Positions 9,474 through 18,768 of a stretch of 64,000 nucleotides of DNA are shown piece after piece. A model generated the notes under the pieces. It was given only the letters and a program-made list of their open reading frames with translations. It was not told where the DNA came from and made no database searches. This DNA is from Natronosalvus halobius (GTDB taxonomy: Archaea; Halobacteriota; Halobacteria; Halobacteriales; Natrialbaceae): contig NZ_CP099997.1 in assembly GCF_024138145.1 (NCBI RefSeq), positions 1,240,001-1,304,000 of the forward strand, written 5' to 3'. A program made the position numbers and the translations under genes. Every line of letters starts with the position of its first letter. Position 1 is the stretch's first letter.

Positions 9474-11660
9474 TCAGGTTTCCACGCCCAGGACGGTGTT
9501 ATCGTCGGCATCGCCGAACGCCACCCAGTCGTCGTCCGTTTTGGCTGCGTTCGCCTCACCTGGGCCGAACGTGTACGTCCCCGTCTCTTCGGGTGCCTCC
9601 GCAAAGTAGGTGAACGTGGCCGTCTCACCCGGAACCGCGGTCCCGAAGTAGACGAATTGCACGTCGCCGTCCTCCTCGACGCGCTCCACGTCGCCGTAGG
9701 CGTCGTCGACTGACCACTCGACGGGGACGACGTCCCGCACCATTGCTTCGTGTGAGACCGACTCGACGGTCACGTCGACGCGATTGGTCTGGCCGGCGGT
9801 GAACGCCGACCCGTCGTCCTCGCGAGCGCCCGCCACCTCGAGCGTCTCGGGCGTGTCGGGATCGGCCAGTTCGACGTCGTTGTGCTTCGCGAAGTCACCG
9901 GCCTCCGCTCGCCGAACGGCTGACGGCGCGTCGACGAAGCCGGCGCCGGCGTTCCACGGGGTGTAGGCAGTGTGGGCGTCGCGGGCCTGGGATTCAACCG
10001 TGTAGATAACGTCCGCAGGCGACCAATCGTGGCCGTTCTTGCGCGCGGCGTCGATCACCAGGGCACAGATGCCGGCGGCCGCCGGGCAGGCCATGCTCGT
10101 CCCCGTCATCGGCGAGTAGTAGAGTTCCTCGTCCGGCTCGAGGGCGTCCAGCGGGTCGGTCGGGCCGACCGTACTCATCACGGAGTTACCCGGGGTCGCA
10201 ACGCCGGGGCGGTAGAGCCCGACTGGCCGATACCGATACGGTTCGCCGAGCTGTTCGAACGCCTCGAGGTCGATCTCGTAGGTAACTACGACGTTGGTCG
10301 CGGGTTCGACCTCGATCCAGTACGTCTCGCCGCCCTCGACGTCCGTCGTCAGCGTCCGGTGCTGGTAGACGGGCTCCTCGCCGAGTTTGGCGACTTCCTC
10401 GCCGTCTTTCGAGCCCCGGTGGACTGTCAGCGTGATCTGCTCGCCGTCTGGAGTCAACGACAGGTCGAGCTCCAGGACGTCGGCGTTTTTCGGCGCGACC
10501 CACTCGTAGTAGTCGCTGCCGGTACCCGTAGGGCCGAGTTCGCCCGTCCACGAATCGGTGTCGACGACGTACTGCCCGCGAGTCATCGCGGCGTGGAACT
10601 TCTCGAGGTTTCGCAGGGCTTTCCGGCGGTCGTAGTTGGTCTCACGCTCCTCGTCGGGCGTGCGCCCGCGAGAGGAGAAATCTGTGACGTGCTTGTCGTC
10701 ACGGGTGGCTGCCACGCCGAGAACGTGGGGCGCCTTGGCGAACCGCGAGAGGGTGTCCGAATCGGGCCCGTCGTTGCCCGCCGCGAAGACGGGGACGATC
10801 CCGCGCTGGAACGCCTCCCAGGACGCGACGTTGACGGGGTCGTTCGGGTTGTACCGCATGTCGCGGGCGACGCCGTAGGAGTTCGAGACGACGTCGGGGT
10901 CGAAGTCGTCATCGGGGTCGTCCGCCCGGGCCAGCATGTGGTCCCACGCGCCGACGACGAACGGGAGGTAGACGGCCTCGTTAGTCGAGTACACCGACAC
11001 GCGGGCCCCGGGAGCCATCCCGCGGTACTGCCCGTCGCTCGCCGCTCCGTCGCCGGCGACGATACCGGCACAGTGGGTACCGTGCCCCAGGTCGTCGGTG
11101 TCTGCCTCGGATCCGAGGTCGATCCAGTCGGGGTCGGGGTCTCCCAGCGGATTGTCGACCCACTGCCAGTTCGACTCGAGTCGCCCGTCGAAGTCGGGGT
11201 GCGGCCCGGAAAAGCCCGAGTCGATGACGACGGTGTCCACCGACGAGCCGTCGTAGCCGAGGTCCGACTGAACCACGTCGGCGCCCGTGGCCTCGCGGGA
11301 GTCGTCGTTGTAAAACTCGAGGTCGACGGCCTTGGCGACCCGTCGAACGGCATCCCAGTCGGCGACCGTGGTGAGCTGGTCGCCGGTCAGGGCGGTGTAG
11401 GCCATCGGGAGGACCTCGTACTCGACGAGTCCCGCCTGCAGGTCGAGGTCTCCGAGGAGGCCGACCGATTCGGCGTCGTCGAAAACGACGATCACCTCCT
11501 GAAGCACGTCGGTCGCGGTGTCGAGCAGGCCGTCGAGCACCGACGTGTCCGTGTCCGCTGCCGCGGTTCCCGAGAACGGGAGGAGCGAGGCCGCGCCGGC
11601 GGCGCCGGCAGTCCTGAGTACTGTGCGTCGGTTTACGTGTCGTGACGTGTCCTCTGACAT
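9474..11660 (-). CDS. Tat-exported S8 family serine protease (subtilase)
   Basis: Secreted subtilisin-like protease of 728 residues. The N-terminus carries a twin-arginine signal (NRRTVLRTAG at 10-19, then an Ala-rich stretch to about residue 36). An inhibitor-I9-like propeptide follows at about 55-120. The S8 catalytic domain has Asp147 (VVIDSGF), His193 (GHGTHCAGI), oxyanion Asn296 (FAAGNDG) and nucleophile Ser522 (GTSMACP). The gap between Asn and Ser holds an inserted beta-rich domain of about 120 residues (about 365-485). The C-terminal ~110 residues form a domain (FTAGQTNRVDVTVES ... VQFVYFG) that is repeated in the neighbouring protease at 11754-14564. Export in folded form by Tat is the norm for haloarchaeal extracellular enzymes. 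It lies 93 nt downstream of the paralogue on the same strand. Confidence 0.94.
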   Translation of the reverse strand: MSEDTSRHVNRRTVLRTAGAAGAASLLPFSGTAAADTDTSVLDGLLDTATDVLQEVIVVFDDAESVGLLGDLDLQAGLVEYEVLPMAYTALTGDQLTTVADWDAVRRVAKAVDLEFYNDDSREATGADVVQSDLGYDGSSVDTVVIDSGFSGPHPDFDGRLESNWQWVDNPLGDPDPDWIDLGSEADTDDLGHGTHCAGIVAGDGAASDGQYRGMAPGARVSVYSTNEAVYLPFVVGAWDHMLARADDPDDDFDPDVVSNSYGVARDMRYNPNDPVNVASWEAFQRGIVPVFAAGNDGPDSDTLSRFAKAPHVLGVAATRDDKHVTDFSSRGRTPDEERETNYDRRKALRNLEKFHAAMTRGQYVVDTDSWTGELGPTGTGSDYYEWVAPKNADVLELDLSLTPDGEQITLTVHRGSKDGEEVAKLGEEPVYQHRTLTTDVEGGETYWIEVEPATNVVVTYEIDLEAFEQLGEPYRYRPVGLYRPGVATPGNSVMSTVGPTDPLDALEPDEELYYSPMTGTSMACPAAAGICALVIDAARKNGHDWSPADVIYTVESQARDAHTAYTPWNAGAGFVDAPSAVRRAEAGDFAKHNDVELADPDTPETLEVAGAREDDGSAFTAGQTNRVDVTVESVSHEAMVRDVVPVEWSVDDAYGDVERVEEDGDVQFVYFGTAVPGETATFTYFAEAPEETGTYTFGPGEANAAKTDDDWVAFGDADDNTVLGVET

Positions 11661-11753
11661 CGTGAAAGTAGATTCGTATCGGTAGTGGTACGCTTCGAGA
11701 CTCGAGCCATCGTTCGAACCGCGGACTCGAGGCTCGAGGCGGTGAACCGGGTT

Positions 11754-14564
11754 CTAGGTGCTCTGACCGACGACGACATTCGAGTCGCTCGTTCCCGAAA
11801 CCGCGACCCAACCGTCGCCTGCGTCGACCTCGGCAGGGCCGAAGTCGTAGGTGTCGCTCAGCAGCAGTTCGTCGGGCGCCTCGACGAAGTACTCGACCGA
11901 CGTGTCGGTGTCAGCCGCGGCCGTCCCGAAGTAGACGTACTGGACGCCCTCGCCCTCCTCGACGCGGGTGACGTCGTCGGAGTACTCGGTCAGAACGTCC
12001 CACTCGGCGGGGACGACGTCCCGGAGTTCGGCGTCGGCACTCGGGTTCGCGGTCAACTCGACGTGGTTGGTCTGGCCGCCCGTGAAGACGCTGGCGTCGT
12101 CGTCGCGGGTGCCGTCGACGAAGAAGCCGTCTTCGACGTCCACCGAGAGATCGAGGTGGACCTGCACATCGTCGCCGTTGACGCAACTCGGAACGTTGAC
12201 CAGTTTCGCGACGACGAACACCGTCTGCTCGCCCGCGTCGCGGCCGAACGAGACGGACGTCTCGGCGGTTCCGTCGAGCCCCTGGGCCCGTCCAAGCACG
12301 TTCGGCTCGCCGTTGTCGGCCGGATTCGCGGCATCGTAGACGAACAGGTCGATGTGCGGATCACCCTTCGCCGCGCCCTTGTCGCCGCCCGAAAGGTGGC
12401 TGACCTGGACGTTCGCGGTGACCGTGCCCGGTCCGGCCTGCACGTAGCCCGCTGCAGCGCGCTCGTCTTCGGGGACGTTCAGGCCGACGACCTCGCTCGA
12501 TGTACCCGACAGTTCTCGGGTCACGGCGTCGATGGCCGGGCCGGGGTTCACGCGACCGTACCCCTCGAACGGGTCCCGCCCGCCGAAGTCGTACGTCGGT
12601 GCCTTCGCGCGGTGGTACGGCGCAGCGGTGAGCGCCGTCTCCGACGCGGTGGCGAGCAGCACCTGCTTGAGGCGCATCACGTCGTCGAAGTCCGTCTCCG
12701 CGGGTTCGGGCAGCGCGATGCTCGAGGGCGCGTCCTCCTCCATCGCCTGGGCGACCAGCCCGGCAGTGCCGTTCGTGTACGGGGAGGCCATCGACGTGCC
12801 GGCCTTGCCGGTGTAGCCCCGGATCGGCGCCTGTTCGTCCTCCGGCTGATCCGCGACGCCGGTGTCGGCCGCGTTGGCTGTATCCGTCACGTACCCGCCC
12901 GGTGCGGTGACGTCGGGTTTCATGTACGTGTCGTAGTCCTCCTCGTCGATGCCGCCGATACCACCGCTCGAGTACGCCGAAATACCGTCGAGCGGGCCGG
13001 TCGCGACGACCGAAATCGCCTCGTCCGCGACAGCCGGCGAGCCGTTCCCGTTGGCCGGCGTTGCAGCGTTGCCCGCCGCCGCGACCGACAGCACGCCCGC
13101 GTCGGCGATTTCCTTGATTCGAGCCGGGATTCGGTCGAGCGTACCCGCCGCTGCGCCCAGCGGCAGGCCGCCGACGTAGCCCCAGGACATGTTGACCGCG
13201 CGCATGTTGAACAGGTCGGCGAAGTCCTCGGCGTGTCGACCCAGGTCCTCGGTCGGACCCGAGAGCCCCTGCAGGCACACGAGGCTCGCGTTCGGCGCGA
13301 CACCGGAGTGGAAGCCATCGTGTTCGCCGGTTCGGTCGGCGGCGGTCTTGTCGGGGTCGATGAACGCACCGGCAGCGACGGAATCGACGTACGCAGACGT
13401 CGCCAGTTCGCCCTCGGCCGTCCGAACGTATACCGTATAGGTGCCCGATTCCTCGGCCGGTGTTACCGCGGTCACGTTGTCCTGGACACCCTCGTCGGTG
13501 TCGAGCGTGGTCCGCTCGAGCGTTCGCCCGTCGGGTCCCTCGATCAGGACCTCGATGAGTTCGCCGTACGCGGAACCGAAGACCCCCGTGCCGGCGTCGG
13601 CCTCGACCTCGTAGGCGAGGTAATTGCCGGTCACCGCCGAGAGCGCGGTGCGAGGTTCGTCGGTCTGGACCGTGTCCGGGTCGACGGCACTAGCCCGGCC
13701 GCTCCCGCCCATGATGGACGCGCAGTGGGTCCCGTGGCCGTTCTCGTCGCGCGGTCGTTCGTAGAACCCGTAGCGAGAGCCGGCGTCGTACCAGCCCACC
13801 GTCTTGGGGGTGTCGGCCGTCGGCGTGCCGTCGGTTCCCTCGAAGACGACGCTCGAGTCGTAGGTCGTTCGCTCGCCCTCGTACGCGAAGTACGTGCCCG
13901 AAATCTCGTACTCCGAGAGCGTGTTGATGTACGCCTCGGCGACGAACCGGTATCGCCGGTCGGGCGCAACCGACGCCCGGATCGTCTCCGGCATGTCCGC
14001 CGAAGCGGCCCGCGCGGCGGTCTCCCACTGGCCGTCGACGTACTCGTCGAGTCGGAACTCGAGGTCGTTGGTGTTCTCGACGAACGGCGACCACGAGAGC
14101 GAGGCGTCCAGTTCCTCGACGCCGCTGGGTGTCGTGAACTCGTGGTAGACCTCCTCGCCGGAGACGAACGTCCCCGGTCCCATCGTTCCCGAAAAGGACT
14201 CGGCGTCGCCGGTCTCGACGCGCTCGAGGTCGTTCTCGTCCGGTTTCGTGAGTTTGACCTGATCGTCCTCGACGAACGCCTGGACACCGTTCCACGGCCC
14301 GAGATCCGGATGCCGCGAGTCCAGGCCGGAATCAGTTAGCGCAATCGTCCGGTCGGTTCGACCGCGATATCCTCGATCCCAGGCGTGACGCGCCTCGAGC
14401 ACCCGCCAGTTGAGAAATCGTGGATCGATGTCGTCGGTCGCTCCTACGGTGTTCGTCGCTGCCCCACCGGCCAGCGCCGCCCCTACAGCGACCCCGGTCG
14501 CTTTGACGAATGTTCGACGTGAGAACCCGGTTCCCCTCTGCTTATCTCCGTTACTCCCTGACAT
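11754..14564 (-). CDS. Large Tat-exported S8 family serine protease with insert domains
   Basis: Secreted subtilase of 936 residues. Twin-arginine signal SRRTFVKATG (15-24), then a hydrophobic Ala/Gly stretch. All catalytic residues are present: Asp78 (LTDSGLD), His277 (NGHGTHCAS), oxyanion Asn499 (AAAGNA) and Ser591 (GTSMASP). The distance from Asp to His (about 200 residues) and from His to Asn (about 220) is far above the family norm because of two inserted beta-rich domains (about 125-245 and 300-400). They look like carbohydrate-binding or pre-peptidase C-terminal-like modules (YRFVAEAYINTLSEYEISG; SGTYTVYVRTAEGELATSAY). The C-terminal domain (FTGGQTNHVELT ... VQYVYFG) matches that of the adjacent protease. 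There is almost no propeptide. The promoter TATA GTTATAAA is at about 14592-14599, 30 nt upstream. Confidence 0.94.
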   Translation of the reverse strand: MSGSNGDKQRGTGFSRRTFVKATGVAVGAALAGGAATNTVGATDDIDPRFLNWRVLEARHAWDRGYRGRTDRTIALTDSGLDSRHPDLGPWNGVQAFVEDDQVKLTKPDENDLERVETGDAESFSGTMGPGTFVSGEEVYHEFTTPSGVEELDASLSWSPFVENTNDLEFRLDEYVDGQWETAARAASADMPETIRASVAPDRRYRFVAEAYINTLSEYEISGTYFAYEGERTTYDSSVVFEGTDGTPTADTPKTVGWYDAGSRYGFYERPRDENGHGTHCASIMGGSGRASAVDPDTVQTDEPRTALSAVTGNYLAYEVEADAGTGVFGSAYGELIEVLIEGPDGRTLERTTLDTDEGVQDNVTAVTPAEESGTYTVYVRTAEGELATSAYVDSVAAGAFIDPDKTAADRTGEHDGFHSGVAPNASLVCLQGLSGPTEDLGRHAEDFADLFNMRAVNMSWGYVGGLPLGAAAGTLDRIPARIKEIADAGVLSVAAAGNAATPANGNGSPAVADEAISVVATGPLDGISAYSSGGIGGIDEEDYDTYMKPDVTAPGGYVTDTANAADTGVADQPEDEQAPIRGYTGKAGTSMASPYTNGTAGLVAQAMEEDAPSSIALPEPAETDFDDVMRLKQVLLATASETALTAAPYHRAKAPTYDFGGRDPFEGYGRVNPGPAIDAVTRELSGTSSEVVGLNVPEDERAAAGYVQAGPGTVTANVQVSHLSGGDKGAAKGDPHIDLFVYDAANPADNGEPNVLGRAQGLDGTAETSVSFGRDAGEQTVFVVAKLVNVPSCVNGDDVQVHLDLSVDVEDGFFVDGTRDDDASVFTGGQTNHVELTANPSADAELRDVVPAEWDVLTEYSDDVTRVEEGEGVQYVYFGTAAADTDTSVEYFVEAPDELLLSDTYDFGPAEVDAGDGWVAVSGTSDSNVVVGQST

Positions 14565-14898
14565 GGGATGTGAACGCGTATTCCAACGTGGTTTATAACA
14601 TAAACGGTTGTGACAAACCGATCCAAATGAAGCTACATATTTGTAGAACGTATGGATTGAACGAAGTTTCTTGTTGATGTTTACAGACTTCGACGAACCA
14701 TCGAGTTCCGCGAATCGCGCTCGAACCCAGTGACCACCTGGTCCAGAGTCGTCCAGGTCCGCCCCGAGAGCGGTTCACTATCGAACGGCCTCTATTCAGT
14801 ACGTAGTCGGCCAAATACGTACAATTCGGAAGCCACCATCGGCCGCAACCGATCGGCAGTATTTTGTCCGGCCCGGCACGAGTACGACCCAGAGAACC
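14565..14898. other. Intergenic region between protease and PHP gene
   Basis: A 334-nt stretch with two divergent promoters and no gene that I can support. The TATA-like GTTATAAA on the minus strand at about 14591-14599 serves the large subtilase. A weak T-rich box (GTATTTTG, about 14861-14868) precedes the PHP gene. The middle (14600-14700) is comparatively AT-rich. Nothing else is seen. Confidence 0.5.
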
Positions 14899-15585
14899 GT
14901 GTTGTCGGTCGAACTCCACGTCCACTCGTCGCTCTCGTACGACGGCCGCGACCCGGTCGAGTTCATTCTCGAGCAAGCATCGGCCGTCGGCCTCGACGCC
15001 ATCGCGATCACCGATCACGACGAAATCGCCGCGAGCCTCGAGGCCGTCGAACGGGCCCCGAACTACGGCCTCGTTGGCATTCCAGGCATGGAGATTTCGA
15101 GCAAAGCGGGCCACATTCTCGGATTCGGCATCGCCGAGGCCGTCCCGCCGGGGCTCTCCTATGAGTCCACCCTCGAGGCGATCCGTGAGCAAGGCGGCAT
15201 CGCCGTCGTCCCCCACCCGTTCCAGGAATCCCGACACGGCGTGATGGCCCGGGTATCGCGCGCCGACCTCGCACAGGCGGACGCGATCGAAGTCTACAAC
15301 TCCCGCCTGTTGACCGGACGGGCGAACCGCCAGGCCGAACGCTTCGCGCGCTCTCGAAACCTGCCGATGACCGCCGGGAGCGACGCCCACATCGGCGAGA
15401 TGGTCGGCCAGGCGGTCACGCGCGTCGACACCGACGAGCGTTCGGCCGACGCGATCCTGGAGGCCATCGCCGACGGACGGACGACGATCGAGGGGAAGCG
15501 AACGCCCTGGCACATCAGCTTCCGCCAGGCCGCCGGCGGCGTCAAGCGCCGGATCAAGGGCGGGGTCTTTCAGCTGTTTCGATGA
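14899..15585 (+). CDS. PHP domain metal-dependent phosphoesterase
   Basis: Protein of 228 residues with the PHP (polymerase and histidinol phosphatase) fold. Metal ligands are visible in ELHVHSSLSYDG (HxH near the N-terminus) and AITDHDEI (about 32-39), with further His in VPHPFQ and the terminal Asp-x-His of TAGSDAHIGE. This is the stand-alone PHP type that hydrolyses small phosphate esters or nucleotides; the substrate is unknown. The start is a GTG at 14899, placed so that the first ligand motif lies at residues 6-8. The gene ends in an ATGA overlap with the PP-loop gene, so the two are translationally coupled. The C-terminal tail is basic (KRRIKGGVFQLFR). Confidence 0.88.
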   Translation: MLSVELHVHSSLSYDGRDPVEFILEQASAVGLDAIAITDHDEIAASLEAVERAPNYGLVGIPGMEISSKAGHILGFGIAEAVPPGLSYESTLEAIREQGGIAVVPHPFQESRHGVMARVSRADLAQADAIEVYNSRLLTGRANRQAERFARSRNLPMTAGSDAHIGEMVGQAVTRVDTDERSADAILEAIADGRTTIEGKRTPWHISFRQAAGGVKRRIKGGVFQLFR

Positions 15586-16772
15586 CGGGTATGGATTCCG
15601 GTTGCGATTCCGATTCCGATTCCGATTCTCGTGGCGGTACCGAGGGACACCCCATTCGGGGCGCCTCGGCCACCCGCATCCGCGACGCCCTCGAGACGCG
15701 CGACCCTTTCCCCGGAACCGCTGGGTTCGCCGGCTGGATCGACGACGCGCTCGTGCGTGACGTCCTCGGTCGCGTTCCGCTGTTCGTCGAGGAACCCGTT
15801 CTCGAGGGAGATGTCTCGCTGGCCCCCGATCGAGTGGCGTTTTCGCCCGAATCCCTGGCGGCCCCGGTACTCGTTCCCGCAGGCTCCCGCCTGGGACCGT
15901 CGGGGCTCGAACGGATCTGGTCACTTCCCGAAATCGACGTCTCGGAATCAGGGGTCGACGGAAGAGACGATGCTACCGCCATCGACGCCGTCGACGACGC
16001 CATCGCCACCGCTATCGACGCCGTCGATGCGCGAAACGTCGCCGTCGCCTTCTCCGGTGGCGTCGACTCTGCACTCGTCGCCGAGTTGCTCGACGCGCCA
16101 CTGTACGTCGTCGGCTTCCAGGACAGTCACGATGTCGAAGCCGCTCGCACGGCCGCCGAGGCGATGGGCCGAGACCTGACCGTCGTCTCCCTCGAGCCGA
16201 GCGACCTCGAACGCGCGACGCCCGCGGTCGCCCGAGCCATCGGGCGAACGAACGCCATGGACGTTCAGATCGCCCTGCCGCTGTACCTCGTGGCCGAACG
16301 AATCGCCGCGGACGGCTTCGACGCGATGGCCGTCGGCCAGGGGGCCGACGAACTCTTCGGTGGGTACGAGAAGGTCGTCCACCTCGATCACCGGGTCGAG
16401 GCCGAGACGGTCCGCGGTGCGGTTCGGGAACAGATCGAGACGCTCCCGGCACAGCTACCGCGAGACGTCCTGGCAGCCGAAGCCGCCGGCGTTTCCCCCG
16501 TCGCGCCGCTGCTCCACGACGCCGTCGTCGAGGCGGCGCTCGCGCTCCCCCCGCACCTGCTCGCCGACGAGGACGAGCGAAAGCGGGCGCTCCGGGCGGT
16601 CGCCAGTCGATATCTCCCCGACTCCGTTGCCCGGCGAGAGAAGAAGGCCGTCCAGTACGGCAGCCTGGTGGCCCGCGAACTCGACCGTCTCGCCCGCCAG
16701 GCCGGGTACAAGCGACGGATGGACGATCACGTCACGCGGTACGTGTCGTCGCTTCTCTCGAGCGATAGCTGA
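15582..16772 (+). CDS. Asparagine synthase-related PP-loop protein
   Basis: Protein of 396 residues homologous to the C-terminal (synthetase) half of AsnB. The ATP pyrophosphatase PP-loop is in AFSGGVDSALVAELL (about 155-169), and a second nucleotide/substrate loop is GQGADELFGGYEK (about 248-260). It lacks the N-terminal glutaminase domain and its Cys2, so it would need free ammonia or act in another adenylation reaction. The N-terminus has a Ser-Asp repeat (DSDSDSDSRGG) encoded by a hexanucleotide tandem repeat, followed by a ~130-residue haloarchaeal N-terminal region. It overlaps the PHP gene by 4 nt (ATGA), which links the two functionally. Similar stand-alone proteins are annotated asparagine synthase C-terminal domain proteins; true asparagine synthesis is not established. 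Confidence 0.85.
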   Translation: MTGMDSGCDSDSDSDSRGGTEGHPIRGASATRIRDALETRDPFPGTAGFAGWIDDALVRDVLGRVPLFVEEPVLEGDVSLAPDRVAFSPESLAAPVLVPAGSRLGPSGLERIWSLPEIDVSESGVDGRDDATAIDAVDDAIATAIDAVDARNVAVAFSGGVDSALVAELLDAPLYVVGFQDSHDVEAARTAAEAMGRDLTVVSLEPSDLERATPAVARAIGRTNAMDVQIALPLYLVAERIAADGFDAMAVGQGADELFGGYEKVVHLDHRVEAETVRGAVREQIETLPAQLPRDVLAAEAAGVSPVAPLLHDAVVEAALALPPHLLADEDERKRALRAVASRYLPDSVARREKKAVQYGSLVARELDRLARQAGYKRRMDDHVTRYVSSLLSSDS

Positions 16773-16837
16773 TCGATGAATGACCGCGTGGAACGGGCGG
16801 TCGACGAGCGGACGAGCGGACGACTCGAGACGCCCGC

Positions 16838-16966
16838 TTAGGTCCAGTCGCCGAGACAGCGCGAGGAACAGAAGTGAAGGTCGACCGTCTCCGATGGCTC
16901 GCTCTCGAGGTGCGTCTTGAGCGTGTACGCGACCGAGTCGTTCGTGGCACAGTTATCGCATTCCAT
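16838..16966 (-). CDS. Cys4 zinc-finger microprotein, 42 aa
   Basis: Very small gene on the minus strand: ATG at 16966, TAA at 16838. The product begins MECDNCATNDSVAYTL and ends FCSSRCLGDWT. The cysteines form CxxC near the N-terminus and CxxxC near the C-terminus, about 27 residues apart, as in a treble-clef zinc site. The same spacing is seen at the N-terminus of the P-type ATPase at 29666. Haloarchaea encode many such microproteins of 40-70 residues. The function is unknown; a protein-protein or nucleic-acid adaptor is possible. It is not coupled to a neighbour: the PP-loop gene ends 66 nt away on the other strand. Confidence 0.75.
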   Translation of the reverse strand: MECDNCATNDSVAYTLKTHLESEPSETVDLHFCSSRCLGDWT

Positions 16967-17193
16967 ACGACGTCAATCGTCACTCCCTACCCTTACTATG
17001 GGGTCGTTAACGCGCCTCGAGCGGCGGAAATCCGTCGTTTCAGACGAGTCAAGGCGGGCCTGAACGCACTGGCCTGCACGAAGTCGCCCGGCCCGATGGA
17101 TCCAAACTCACTCGCGAGCACGCCGAGAGACGACAGTCGCCCGATCCCCGGCGTATCGAAACCCTTACTCCCCGGTGCCCTCAGTGGTCGCAT

Positions 17194-17472
17194 ATGAGCG
17201 AGGACGCCGTCACCCCCGAGGCCGTCCGCCACGTCGCGGCACTGGCCCGGGTCGACCTCGAGGACGACGAGGTCGACCAGTTCACCGAGCAGTTCGCCGA
17301 CATCCTGGCCGCCTTCGAGACGCTCGATTCGGTTCCGGACGTCGACACCGACGCCGACCTGACGAACGTCATGCGCGCCGACGAGGTCCGAGGCAGCCTC
17401 GAGACGGATACGGCGCTCCGGAACGCGCCGGACAGCGAGGACGAGTACTTCAAGGGGCCGAACGTCTCCTGA
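17194..17472 (+). CDS. gatC: Asp/Glu-tRNA amidotransferase subunit C
   Basis: GatC, 92 residues, the small stabilising subunit of the heterotrimeric GatCAB amidotransferase. GatCAB converts Glu-tRNA(Gln) (and Asp-tRNA(Asn) in some organisms) to the amide form. The sequence has the family features: an N-terminal TPEAVRHVAALARVDL helix, the LAAFETLDSVPDVDTD segment and a C-terminal LRNAPDSEDEYFKGPNV tail. It lies 6 nt before gatA on the same strand, so the pair is an operon; gatB is not in the window. A box-like CCCTTAC lies about 30 nt upstream. Confidence 0.96.
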   Translation: MSEDAVTPEAVRHVAALARVDLEDDEVDQFTEQFADILAAFETLDSVPDVDTDADLTNVMRADEVRGSLETDTALRNAPDSEDEYFKGPNVS

Positions 17473-17478
17473 TCAGCC

Positions 17479-18753
17479 ATGAGCGAGGACATCTTCATCA
17501 CCGAGACGACCATCGACGGGGCCGACGACGGGCCGCTGGCCGGCCAAACGGTCGCGGTCAAGGACAACATCTCCACGGCGGACGTGCGAACCACCTGCGG
17601 ATCGAGGATGCTCGAAGAGTACGTCCCGCCGTACGACGCCACGGTCGTCGGCCGTATTTCGGAGGCGGGTGCCACCATCGTCGGTAAGGCCAACATGGAC
17701 GAGTTCGGCATGGGCACGACCACCGAAACCTCCCACTTCGGCCCGACGGACAATCCCGCCGCACCAGGACACGTCCCCGGTGGCTCCTCCGGTGGCTCCG
17801 CCGCGGCCGTCGCCGCCGGCGAAGCCGACATCGCGCTGGGTTCGGACACCGGCGGGTCGATCCGCTGTCCCGCCGCGTTCTGCGGCGTCGTCGGGATCAA
17901 GCCCACCTACGGCCTCGTCTCTCGGTATGGCCTCGTCGCCTATGCCAACAGCCTCGAGCAGATCGGCCCACTGGCGGCGACCACGGAAGCGGCCGCGGCC
18001 CTCCTCGACGTCGTCGCCGGGCCCGACGAGTACGACGGGACGACCCGCGAGGATCCCAACGCCGACCGAGGAACCTATGCCGAGGCGGCCGACGGCGATG
18101 TCGACGGCCTCACCATCGGCGTCCCCACGGAACTGCTTGAAGGCGCTGAGGAGGGCGTCGTCGAGACCTTCTTGGACGCTATCGGCACGCTCGAGGACCA
18201 GGGTGCCTCTTACCACGAGGTCAGCCTCCCCTCCGTCGAACACGCCGTCGAGGCCTACTACGTGATCGCGATGTCCGAAGCGTCCTCGAACCTGGCGCGC
18301 TTCGACGGCGTCCGGTACGGACACTCGGGCGGCTACGAGGGCAACTGGAACGAGTCGTTCTCGACGGCGCGCGCGGAAGGGTTCGGCCCCGAGGTCAAAC
18401 GCCGCATCCTCCTCGGTACCTACGCGCTCTCGGCGGGCTACCACGACAAGTACTACAAGAAGGCCCAGGACGCCCGCGCGTGGGTCAAACAGGACTTCGA
18501 CGCGGCGCTCGAGGAAGCCGACGTGCTCGCCTCGCCAACGATGCCGGTCACCCCGTTCGAACTCGGCGAGAGCCTCGACGACCCGCTGCAGATGTACCTG
18601 GCCGACGCGAATACGGTCCCAGTCAACCTGGCGGATCTGCCAGCGATTTCGGCACCCGCCGGCGAGACCGGTGGCCTCCCGGTGGGTATCCAGTTCGTCG
18701 GCCCCGCCTTCGGCGAGCGCCGCCTCGTCCGAGCGGCGAGCGCGCTCGAGTAG
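17479..18753 (+). CDS. gatA: Asp/Glu-tRNA amidotransferase subunit A
   Basis: GatA, 424 residues, the amidase-signature subunit that releases ammonia from glutamine for tRNA-dependent amidation. The Ser-cisSer-Lys triad is intact: Lys28 (VAVKDN), cis-Ser103 in the GGSSGGS loop and nucleophile Ser127 in GSDTGGSIR. The product is somewhat shorter than bacterial GatA (about 485), as is usual for haloarchaea. It directly follows gatC with 6 nt between them. It ends at 18753 just before a strong promoter for the next gene. Confidence 0.97.
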   Translation: MSEDIFITETTIDGADDGPLAGQTVAVKDNISTADVRTTCGSRMLEEYVPPYDATVVGRISEAGATIVGKANMDEFGMGTTTETSHFGPTDNPAAPGHVPGGSSGGSAAAVAAGEADIALGSDTGGSIRCPAAFCGVVGIKPTYGLVSRYGLVAYANSLEQIGPLAATTEAAAALLDVVAGPDEYDGTTREDPNADRGTYAEAADGDVDGLTIGVPTELLEGAEEGVVETFLDAIGTLEDQGASYHEVSLPSVEHAVEAYYVIAMSEASSNLARFDGVRYGHSGGYEGNWNESFSTARAEGFGPEVKRRILLGTYALSAGYHDKYYKKAQDARAWVKQDFDAALEEADVLASPTMPVTPFELGESLDDPLQMYLADANTVPVNLADLPAISAPAGETGGLPVGIQFVGPAFGERRLVRAASALE

Positions 18754-18768
18754 CGCGCTCTACGTAGA

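Noticed and set aside
9972-11645. Open frame of 557 codons on the plus strand
   Set aside because: Antisense shadow of the 728-residue subtilase.
11685-14339. Long open frame of 884 codons on the plus strand
   Set aside because: It is antisense to the large subtilase, whose motifs are complete. High-GC codon use leaves the opposite frame open; composition is Arg/Val/Asp rich without family motifs.
14593-15924. Open frame of 443 codons on the minus strand
   Set aside because: Antisense to the PHP and PP-loop genes, with a composition typical of a shadow frame.
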